DNA from: Caballeronia catudaia
GTDB taxonomy: Bacteria; Pseudomonadota; Gammaproteobacteria; Burkholderiales; Burkholderiaceae
DNA length: 64,000 nt
Direction: 5' to 3'
NCBI RefSeq assembly: GCF_001544755.2
Contig: NZ_FCOF02000014.1
Coordinates: 112,586-176,585, forward strand
The notes below the pieces were generated by a model that did not search any database, had not been told where the DNA came from, and saw only the letters and a list, made by a program, of their open reading frames with translations. Below are positions 42,896 to 49,811 of the stretch, in pieces. Within the stretch, counting starts at the first letter, position 1, and each line of letters opens with the position of its first letter. A program made the translations under genes and the position numbers.

Positions 42896-44191
42896 TCAGG
42901 CAGCTCGAAGCGCGGCCGGACGGCGCCGGTAGAGCAAGAGCGTCGCACCGAGCGCACAAGCCGCTGCGAAGCTCATCCAGTAGCCTGGCGCGGCTTTGTC
43001 GCCCGTCATGTGGATGAGCGCAGTCGAAATGGCGGGCGTGAATCCGCCGAAGACCGCCGTGGCGAGACTGTATGCCAGGGAGAAGCCTGCCACGCGCACC
43101 TCGACCGGCATCACTTCCGTCAGGGCGACGACCATCGCGCCGTTGTACATGCCGTACATGAACGACAGCCACAGCAGCACGAGCAGCATATTGATGAAAC
43201 TCGGCGCGTGCGCGAGCATCGACAGCGCGGGATAGGCGGTGGCGATCGCGAGAATCGTCATCGAGAGCAGCAGCGGACGGCGCCCGATGCGGTCCGACAG
43301 CGCCCCGCCGATCGGCAGCCAGATGAAGTTCGACACGCCCACGCACAGCGTGACGAGGAGGCTGTCGGCCGTGCTCAGATGCAGAACGGTCTTGCCGAAG
43401 GTCGGCGCATACACGGTGATCAGATAGAAGCTCGTGGTGGTCATGGCGACCAGCATCATGCCCGCGATCACGACGTTCCAGTTTTGCACGAGCGTGCGAA
43501 AGACTTCGGCCATCGTCGGGCGATGCTGACGCTTCTTGAACTCCTGCGTTTCCTCGAGATTGCGTCGCAGAATGAAGATGAACGGCACGATCATGCAGCC
43601 GACGAAAAACGGCACGCGCCAGCCCCACGCGGCGATCGCCGCCGTATCGAGCCATTGATTGAGCGCGAAGCCGAGCGCCGCGGCAACGACGATGGCGACC
43701 TGCTGGCTCGCGGACTGCCAGCTCGTGAAGAAGCCTTTCTTGCCGGGCGTCGCCATTTCCGCGAGATACACCGACACGCCGCCGAGTTCCGCGCCCGCCG
43801 AGAAACCCTGCAGCAGACGGCCGAGCAGCACGAGGGCCGGAGCGAAGAGGCCAATGGTCGCGTAGCCCGGCACGAATGCGATCAGGATGGTGCCGCTCGC
43901 CATGATCGAGAGCGTCACGATGAGACCCTTGCGACGGCCGACATCGTCGATATAGGCGCCCAGAATGACCGCGCCGAGCGGCCGCATCAGGAAGCCCGCG
44001 CCGAAGACGGCGAAGGTCAGCATCAGCGAAGCAAATTCACTCGCCGCAGGGAAAAAGACAGCGGCGATCTGGGTCGCGTAGAAGCCGAACAGGAAAAAGT
44101 CGAACTGCTCCAGGAAGTTGCCAGCCGTGACGCGCAGCACGGCGGCGCTCTTCGAGTGTCCGGGGGACGCGGTATGAGCGGAGGGGTGCAT
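42896..44191 (-). CDS. MFS transporter, metabolite:H+ symporter (CitA/TcuC-like)
   Basis: A 431-residue carrier of the metabolite:H+ symporter family that moves citrate, tricarballylate and similar acids. Its N-terminus [20 protein letters not shown] is the subfamily signature. The loop motif [20 protein letters not shown], then [20 protein letters not shown], and [15 protein letters not shown] in the second half are conserved. The ATG at 44191 follows TGGAGACATTCG. The binding-protein gene at 42077-42859 is downstream in the same transcript. A long perfect dyad (44287-44317) lies upstream. Confidence 0.92.
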   Translation of the reverse strand: MHPSAHTASPGHSKSAAVLRVTAGNFLEQFDFFLFGFYATQIAAVFFPAASEFASLMLTFAVFGAGFLMRPLGAVILGAYIDDVGRRKGLIVTLSIMASGTILIAFVPGYATIGLFAPALVLLGRLLQGFSAGAELGGVSVYLAEMATPGKKGFFTSWQSASQQVAIVVAAALGFALNQWLDTAAIAAWGWRVPFFVGCMIVPFIFILRRNLEETQEFKKRQHRPTMAEVFRTLVQNWNVVIAGMMLVAMTTTSFYLITVYAPTFGKTVLHLSTADSLLVTLCVGVSNFIWLPIGGALSDRIGRRPLLLSMTILAIATAYPALSMLAHAPSFINMLLVLLWLSFMYGMYNGAMVVALTEVMPVEVRVAGFSLAYSLATAVFGGFTPAISTALIHMTGDKAAPGYWMSFAAACALGATLLLYRRRPAALRAA

Positions 44192-44286
44192 CGAATGTCT
44201 CCAGATAGGGATGCACTGCATCCCGGCGTATTGTTGTGTACCTGATAGTCGCCGGAATTTCGACAAACGGGAATTGCGACTTTTGG

Positions 44287-44317
44287 AAAGATTGATGTTC
44301 TTTGAACATCAATCTTT
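44287..44317. promoter_or_regulatory. Perfect 14-bp inverted repeat between divergent genes
   Basis: AAAGATTGATGTTC (44287-44300) and GAACATCAATCTTT (44304-44317) are exact reverse complements around TTT. It lies 96 bp upstream of the MFS gene (minus) and 113 bp upstream of the COG4705 gene (plus). No gene ends here, so an operator is more likely than a terminator, although the RNA would also fold. Confidence 0.5.
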
Positions 44318-44429
44318 CTTTATCTGCGAATGGCGGCGCTGGCTGGCTTCCGACATTTCTCCGCGCTCCTAAGCCTTTCTTAAGCTTGAAACCTTTATCT
44401 TTAACCGTTTCAGTACAGTGAGATAAGGG

Positions 44430-45185
44430 ATGGATCGAGCAAGCAACGCATACGCCAAGGTTCCCGAGATAACCGTGGCGTTCTGGGCTATCAAGATCGC
44501 TGCGACGACCCTTGGCGAAACGGGTGGAGACGCCGTATCCATGTCCATGGACCTCGGCTATCTGGTCAGCAGCTTTATTTTCGGAGCGGTATTTATCGTT
44601 GCGGTGTTCGCGCAGATCAAAGCGCAGCGTTTCAATGCGCCGCTCTACTGGACCACGATCATAGCGACGACGACCGTTGGCACGACCCTCGCTGATTTCG
44701 CGGATCGTTCTCTCGGCATTGGGTATGCAGGCGGAAGCGCGCACTTACTCGCCCTATTGCTTGTTTCGCTCGTTGTGTGGCGTCGCGTGATGGGATCGGT
44801 GTCCGTCGCTGCAATACGGTCTCCGAAGGCGGAGATGTTCTATTGGGTCACGATCCTGTTTTCGCAGACGCTCGGCACCGCACTGGGTGACTGGGTCGCT
44901 GATACCGTTGGGTTGGGCTATTCAGGCGCCGCCGGCATCTTCGGTGGCTTGTTGCTGTTGCTGACGATCGCGACCTATGCAACCCGCGTCTCGCGCACGA
45001 TGCTCTTCTGGTGTGCGTTCATTTTGACGCGACCGCTTGGCGCGGTAGTTGGCGATTTCCTGGATAAGCCCGTTGCGCACGGCGGTCTGGCGATGAGCCG
45101 CTACGGCGCGTCGATCGGGCTTTTCACGTTCATCGTCGTGTGCATGCTTATGTTCAAGCAACGGCCGGCGCGCGCACCACATTAG
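44430..45185 (+). CDS. COG4705-type membrane protein with four internal repeats
   Basis: A 251-residue integral membrane protein with about eight helices arranged as four similar two-helix units. Each unit bears a T-x-G-x-x-x-x-D/E signature: AATTLGETGGDAVS, ATTTVGTTLADFADRSLGIGY, SQTLGTALGDWVADTVGLGY and TRPLGAVVGDFLDKPVAHGG. The conserved acidic residues inside helices suggest cation or proton movement, but the family is uncharacterised as far as I know. GATAAGGG precedes the ATG. It is monocistronic and is followed by a shikimate dehydrogenase fragment. Confidence 0.85.
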   Translation: MDRASNAYAKVPEITVAFWAIKIAATTLGETGGDAVSMSMDLGYLVSSFIFGAVFIVAVFAQIKAQRFNAPLYWTTIIATTTVGTTLADFADRSLGIGYAGGSAHLLALLLVSLVVWRRVMGSVSVAAIRSPKAEMFYWVTILFSQTLGTALGDWVADTVGLGYSGAAGIFGGLLLLLTIATYATRVSRTMLFWCAFILTRPLGAVVGDFLDKPVAHGGLAMSRYGASIGLFTFIVVCMLMFKQRPARAPH

Positions 45186-45199
45186 AAAAAACGTCCGGT

Positions 45200-45325
45200 G
45201 GCGCTGTTGGCGCGCGCGTGCTCGTCGTGGGTTGCGGCGGCGTCGGATCGGCGATCGCCGCATCGCTGGCGGCGGCGGGCGTGGCGTGGCTCAGTCTCTT
45301 CGATGCGCGGGCCGAATCGGAGCCA
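45200..45325 (+). pseudogene. Shikimate dehydrogenase fragment
   Basis: The frame encodes VGARVLVVGCGGVGSAIAAS then LAAAGVAWLSLFDARAES, the NADP-binding Rossmann part of an AroE-like dehydrogenase. The N-terminal substrate domain and the C-terminal helix are absent. It lies in the gap between the COG4705 gene and the opposing ParB-like gene. Confidence 0.55.
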
Positions 45326-45375
45326 GGCCGCCAACATCTCGACGGGTGGACGTTTTCCTTGAGACCGCCGGTCAG

Positions 45376-45966
45376 TTAGCCACCTCCCAAATACCCCGGA
45401 AGTCCTATTGCTGATTCGCTCTTCGCCAGTTTCAACGCTTTCTTGACGAGCGAATCGAACTCCGCGTCGCTTTGAGGCAGCGGAAAGGCATGACGGAAAA
45501 AGTCCGCCCATCGGAATTCCTCGAGCGGAACGGACGTCTTCTCATATCCTCCCGCGTCGCGAACCGACGCCGACACGCTGCGGAATTCGTCGTCTTCGAG
45601 GTCCCAGATGTGTTCACGCATTTCGGGAAAGGGCACTCGCTGACCGCGGGCGTTGTACGGATAAGTCCAGCGATGGTTTTCCAGCGTGAGCCAGAACTCG
45701 GCCATCGAAAGCGTCGAGAGGTCTTTGACGAGGACGACCGGGACGCGCTTGACATGCGCCCGCCAGAGGGCGGTGGCGACATGATGATGATCGATTGCAT
45801 AGGGCACGGCGCCTGGGCCGTACACGATTGGAACCGGCTTTTCCGCGATTGCCATCTCCAGGTCATGGCCCTCGAGCTTTGCGTACGCCTGGGTCTTGTC
45901 GCGGATTTCGCGTAGGCCATGCGTCAGTTGAGTCGGACGCAGCCGGTCGATTCTTATTGTTTTCAT
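45376..45966 (-). CDS. ParB-like (ParBc_2) protein
   Basis: A 196-residue protein of the ParB-like nuclease family seen outside plasmid partition systems. The N-terminus IRIDRLRPTQLTHGLREIRD and the YAIDHHHVATALWRAHVKRV core with two adjacent histidines are typical. VPVVLVKDLSTLSMAEFWLT and PYNARGQRVPF follow. The ATG at 45966 has GGAGGGG directly upstream. It is not next to parA or replication genes; its role is unknown. The 260-bp gap behind it to 46227 shows no recognisable gene. Confidence 0.8.
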   Translation of the reverse strand: MKTIRIDRLRPTQLTHGLREIRDKTQAYAKLEGHDLEMAIAEKPVPIVYGPGAVPYAIDHHHVATALWRAHVKRVPVVLVKDLSTLSMAEFWLTLENHRWTYPYNARGQRVPFPEMREHIWDLEDDEFRSVSASVRDAGGYEKTSVPLEEFRWADFFRHAFPLPQSDAEFDSLVKKALKLAKSESAIGLPGYLGGG

Positions 45967-46227
45967 CTTCCCCTCCAATCCATCTTCCTCGATCAAGTCC
46001 GGAGCAAGGCTCGCGCCAGGACTGCGCGCAGCCTGACGCATTCTCACGTCGCTGCAGTACTTCTTCATCCATGGTTCCCGATCTATCTCGTGAACACGGA
46101 TGGCGGCAGCGTGACGCGTGCGGCGGTTGCGTCGATCAATAATCAGAGTTCGCCTTCCAGCAACGATCGGCAGGCGCTCATATGTGCGGGGCTTCGCTAC
46201 AAGTTGTGAGTTTCGACCAGCACACGG

Positions 46228-46665
46228 TCATTGACGCACGACGTACCGCCAGAGCGCCATGCACTCGGCATCGGCAATCTGATAGCGGGGCATCGACTTG
46301 CGTAGCAGGACGCTCGCCGGGTCGATGCCGTCCTTGACCGCACGGCAGAAGGCCGTCGCGTCATAGTGACTGATCGGTCCACCCCGGCGGCTCGTCGCGC
46401 CGAGCAGGGCGTCGTGCGTCAGCGGCGGCGCAAAGGCGGGCGCCTTCGACGTGCTCGCGTGGCAGTTGACGCATCGCGTCGTCCAGGAAGGCAACGGGCG
46501 GTCGTCGTCGCGCAGATGCGCGGCCATCGGATGCTGTCCGTTGAACAGCGCACATCCCAGATCGGCAGGGTCACACGTGGCCTCCGCGCGGGCAAGCGGC
46601 GTCATTGCGGCAAGCGCAAGGCCGATCGCGGCAGCCCGCGTTGCCAAGGGGTGTCGCCGCGCCAT
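46228..46665 (-). CDS. Periplasmic mono-haem cytochrome c
   Basis: A 145-residue secreted protein. A signal peptide ends near LARAEA. One haem-binding CVNCH lies at residues 65-69. The likely axial methionine is Met125 in LLRKSMPRYQIADAECMALW, the usual C-terminal class I pattern. Two further cysteines near residues 31 and 38 may form a disulfide. Its ATG lies one base after the stop of the galactose-oxidase-like gene, so it is translationally coupled to it. It is probably the electron acceptor or donor for that enzyme or for the copper centre maturation. Confidence 0.85.
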   Translation of the reverse strand: MARRHPLATRAAAIGLALAAMTPLARAEATCDPADLGCALFNGQHPMAAHLRDDDRPLPSWTTRCVNCHASTSKAPAFAPPLTHDALLGATSRRGGPISHYDATAFCRAVKDGIDPASVLLRKSMPRYQIADAECMALWRYVVRQ

Positions 46666-46666
46666 T

Positions 46667-48628
46667 TCAATGCAGGAGCAGTACGCGCGAGACGCTCGGC
46701 ACGCCGTTCGAGTTCAGGGCGAACAGCATGTAATAGCCGGGGACCACGACGCCGGGATCGGAAGGAATACGCAAGTGAAATTCGCCTGCGGTGCCGACGG
46801 TGAACGTCAGCGGCACGCGTCGCTGTTCGTTGTTCAGCGAATGCGTGACCGACGAGGATCGCATCAGCGCGAATGCGCGCACGCTCCTGCTGGCCGTCAC
46901 GACGATCGTCGTGCCGAGCTGCGCGTCGGACGGAACGGACGAGAGACTCGGCCGGGACGCGGCGGACCCGTCCGTATTGAGCAGATAGGGCGGTGTCAAT
47001 ATCTCCACGTCGGTGTGATTGGTCGCGCATCCTCCGCACAAGCCGCCACCGCCGCTCAGCACGCGTCCGTCGTTCAGGAGCAGCGCGACGCTGTGATAGG
47101 TGCGCGGCACGGCCTGTCGGGCAAGCGGGGAAAACGCATTGGTCGACGGGTCCCACAGCTCCGGGGTGAGGATCGCGTTGTCGTCCGAGAATGGCGCGGC
47201 AAAAGTCTGTCCGCCGACCACGACGACCTGCCCGTTCGGCAGCACGACGCTATTGCTGAACGCGCGCTGATAGCTCATCGGCGCGATGGTTTGCGTCTGC
47301 GCGGTTCCATTGATGTCGATGAGCGTCGCATTGGACGTGGCCTGCGACTGGTCGTAGCTCGGAGCGCCTCCGACAGCGAGAATCTTGCCGATGTCATACA
47401 TGACCGCGTTGCCGTTCATCGCATCGCGGTCGCTTCCGCGGTTGCCGGCCGGGGTGACGCTGCCGTTGCCTGCCGAATCGAACCAGTGCATGGCCCGGCT
47501 GGGTCCCGCGTGAAACACCCGTCCATTGCCGACCGCGAACAGCCATGCGTGATTGTCGGAGCGAAACACGCCTGCATTGTCGTTCGTGAGGATGGAATCG
47601 TCGACGATAGCCCCGTTGATCTGCCAGCCCGAGCCCGGTGTCCACGTTTCACCGGTCTTGCCCCCGAGCCCTCCGCTCCAGGAGCCGCCCACCAGGAACA
47701 CATTGCCGTTGCTCAATGTCACGCTTCCCTGATAGCCGCGTTGAATGTGCATCTGATCGCCCACGGTCCACGAGTTCGTCGAAGGCGAGTAAATGCTGGT
47801 CCGGCTCGAGCTCAATCCGCCGGTCACGAAAATCCGGCCATCGGGGAGATTGGCGATGCCCGGGCAGAACATGTCATGTCCGGTATTGGTCACGATCACT
47901 TGCGTGCTATTGCCAGTCGATGGATTGAAGATCGCCGTGTACGTCCGGCCCGGCGGGGTCCCGCTATTGGTGAAGTTGAGCGGGCTGTCAGCCGCCCAGA
48001 CCAGCACATTGCCGTTGGGGAGATTGGCAGCGTGCAGCGGAACGAGCGGCAGCGTGACGGGCGCCGACCACTTCGAAGGCAAGGTAGGTTTCTGCGCTGG
48101 CAGGCCGCTCACTTGCCACGTCTGTGTCGCGCTTCCATTGCACACCTGCTGCGTCAGCTGGACACCCTGGGAGGTTGTGCTCGACGCGGTCACGCACAAG
48201 CCGCTATGTCCCGCGACGATCGCGTAGCCCGTGCCTTGCGGCATCAACGAGAAGGCCTGATTCAAGCCGCCATTGCAGGTCCACTGGATGATCGGACCGC
48301 CCGGGTCCGGGCTTTGACCCGACACGTCCATGCACAGGTCGCTGTTCAGATTGACGAGGTTGTACCGCGCGCCGGTCGCGATCGGGAGCCATTGCTGATT
48401 TGCGCCGCCCCAGCAGGGCCAGGAAATCACGGGGGCTCCCGCCGTCAGCGATTGGCCGCTGACGTCCGCGCACATGCTGGTGCCGCTCAGCGTGATGGGC
48501 GCTGAGGTTTGCGCCCGGACAGCGGGCGATACGCCTGCCAGAGCCAGCGATAACGCAATCAGCAGCGAGAAGCGCACGCATCGGACGAGCAAGCTGGAGA
48601 CGTGCCTTTTCGAACAAATTCCTGGCAT
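46667..48628 (-). CDS. Galactose-oxidase-like copper radical oxidase with ricin-B lectin domain
   Basis: A 653-residue secreted protein. Signal peptide to about residue 39; ricin-type beta-trefoil with QxW motifs (NQQW, NQAF, TQTW) at about 45-172; then a seven-bladed kelch-type propeller and a C-terminal DUF1929 domain. All galactose oxidase active-site residues are in place: Cys255 (HDMFCPG), Tyr299 (RGYQGS), Trp317 (GGSWSGG), Tyr511-His512 (RTYHSVALLL) and His596 (THSLNNEQRR). They match fungal Cys228, Tyr272, Trp290, Tyr495, His496 and His581 at constant offsets of 27 and 15-16. It should therefore form the Tyr-Cys cofactor and oxidise an alcohol or aldehyde with O2. The lectin part suggests a glycan substrate. 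It is flanked by SCO and cytochrome c genes. Confidence 0.93.
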   Translation of the reverse strand: MPGICSKRHVSSLLVRCVRFSLLIALSLALAGVSPAVRAQTSAPITLSGTSMCADVSGQSLTAGAPVISWPCWGGANQQWLPIATGARYNLVNLNSDLCMDVSGQSPDPGGPIIQWTCNGGLNQAFSLMPQGTGYAIVAGHSGLCVTASSTTSQGVQLTQQVCNGSATQTWQVSGLPAQKPTLPSKWSAPVTLPLVPLHAANLPNGNVLVWAADSPLNFTNSGTPPGRTYTAIFNPSTGNSTQVIVTNTGHDMFCPGIANLPDGRIFVTGGLSSSRTSIYSPSTNSWTVGDQMHIQRGYQGSVTLSNGNVFLVGGSWSGGLGGKTGETWTPGSGWQINGAIVDDSILTNDNAGVFRSDNHAWLFAVGNGRVFHAGPSRAMHWFDSAGNGSVTPAGNRGSDRDAMNGNAVMYDIGKILAVGGAPSYDQSQATSNATLIDINGTAQTQTIAPMSYQRAFSNSVVLPNGQVVVVGGQTFAAPFSDDNAILTPELWDPSTNAFSPLARQAVPRTYHSVALLLNDGRVLSGGGGLCGGCATNHTDVEILTPPYLLNTDGSAASRPSLSSVPSDAQLGTTIVVTASRSVRAFALMRSSSVTHSLNNEQRRVPLTFTVGTAGEFHLRIPSDPGVVVPGYYMLFALNSNGVPSVSRVLLLH

Positions 48629-48652
48629 GGTTGCTCCCGTACATGAGTCGGG

Positions 48653-49315
48653 TTATGTACGTGCAAGCGCGCCGAGCACATCGCAGACATCGTCGACGCG
48701 AGGAAGGTCGGCGCTTCGCCAGCGCAGCATCGCGTTGGCATCGAAGCAATAGACCTGCGTGGCATGGTCTGCGATGTCGCCCAGGGGCGTCTTGCTGCCC
48801 GACAGCGCCACGCGCATCCGGTCTACATCGGTCAGTGACGGTGTCGCCGCGATCCACGCGGGACCCGCATGAAACCGCGCGAGCCAGGCGCGCAATGCCG
48901 AAGGTGAATCCGAAAGCGGATCGATTCCAACCGATAACAATTGCAAAGGATGACGGGCGCGGATTCCCGGGATCCTCTCCTGAACCGCGCTGAAAAGCGC
49001 GCCCTGCAGCGGACATACCGTGCCGCAACCGGTGTAGACGGTCTGCAATGCGGTGATGCCCCGGCGAAGCGAGTCGTTCAGCAGGCGCTTTCTGCCGGTC
49101 TGGTCGACGAGCCAGATATCGTCGAGGCGGATCGGCGGCGTGACGAGTCCCAGCCCGCCATGCTGCGCGAACGAGAAAGGCGACATTGCGCCAAGCGCGA
49201 GCGCGGCCATGTCGCGAAGCAAAGTGCGGCGAGTTAGTGAGGGAGCAAACGCACGCATGCCGGATTTAACGCGGCCGGGCACCACCGTTTCGCGACTTAC
49301 CGAGATCGTCCTCAT
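48653..49315 (-). CDS. SCO1/SenC family copper chaperone
   Basis: A thioredoxin-fold protein of about 220 residues. The copper ligands are the CxxxC pair in YTGCGTVCPLQGALFS and probably the histidine in IADHATQVYCFDANAML. An export signal with twin arginines (LTRRTLLRDMAALALGAM) ends near SFAQ. I used the ATG at 49315 (GGAAG upstream); the ATG at 49258 directly ahead of the signal peptide is an alternative. It is the first gene of the three-gene cassette, 24 nt before the copper oxidase, so it most likely delivers Cu to that enzyme instead of to cytochrome oxidase. Confidence 0.88.
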   Translation of the reverse strand: MRTISVSRETVVPGRVKSGMRAFAPSLTRRTLLRDMAALALGAMSPFSFAQHGGLGLVTPPIRLDDIWLVDQTGRKRLLNDSLRRGITALQTVYTGCGTVCPLQGALFSAVQERIPGIRARHPLQLLSVGIDPLSDSPSALRAWLARFHAGPAWIAATPSLTDVDRMRVALSGSKTPLGDIADHATQVYCFDANAMLRWRSADLPRVDDVCDVLGALART

Positions 49316-49478
49316 CGGCACTTCCATGGTCCCCGGTGAATGCACTTCGAAAGCAGTGAATCAGGCGGGCGCGAAAGACTGTCGCAGCCCACCTGGTTCT
49401 TTCATATGGCATTACCATCGGATGGAAGATTAGCAGCCCAATTCAGAGATAAGGTGTTGCGCACGAAATGGATAGATA

Positions 49479-49500
49479 AATGTGTGCCCTTGGACACATT
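49479..49500. promoter_or_regulatory. Dyad 1 in the copper-oxidase / propeller intergenic region
   Basis: AATGTGT (49479-49485) and ACACATT (49494-49500) are perfect reverse complements with an 8-bp spacer. This 22-bp dyad is of a size typical for dimeric regulators and lies between the divergent SCO and propeller-lipoprotein genes. Confidence 0.42.
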
Positions 49501-49534
49501 CGTTATCGGAGCCCGAACAGCGCGTCATCGAGAC

Positions 49535-49557
49535 GCAATTTTCCTGTCGAAAATTGC
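49535..49557. promoter_or_regulatory. Dyad 2 in the same region
   Basis: GCAATTTT (49535-49542) and AAAATTGC (49550-49557) are perfect reverse complements around a 7-bp centre. The AT-rich arms contrast with the surrounding high-GC DNA. Confidence 0.42.
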
Positions 49558-49619
49558 GGCTTCCGATTCAGTCAATCTTTCGATGCTCGTCGGATAACTT
49601 TTTCGATGCAAGTCGCTGG

Positions 49620-49646
49620 TAATACGAACCGAAGCCAATCGTATTA
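49620..49646. promoter_or_regulatory. Dyad 3 in the same region
   Basis: TAATACGA (49620-49627) and TCGTATTA (49639-49646) are perfect reverse complements with an 11-bp spacer. It is nearest to the propeller gene, about 165 bp before its ATG. The rest of the 496-bp gap (49316-49811) shows no gene. Confidence 0.45.
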
Positions 49647-49811
49647 TTCTTGATCTGCTCGCTGTTCATCCAAGCGTGCAGCGCGCCTGGCTTTCCTGTT
49701 GCGCTGGTCTAGGATACAGGCTGCTGCCTTGCACGACGATTGCTGTAATGCGGCATCCTCGTCGCTCGCCACCGCGTTGCCTGTTCCGGCCCTCCGGAGA
49801 AGGAGAATGCA

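Noticed and set aside
44287..44317. 14-bp hairpin as an intrinsic terminator
   Set aside because: Both neighbouring genes start, not end, on either side and no proper U-tract follows, so a terminator role was not adopted.
46451..48505. 684-codon plus-strand frame opposite the galactose-oxidase-like gene
   Set aside because: Arg/His-rich translation without domains; the opposite strand has full family conservation including all active-site residues.
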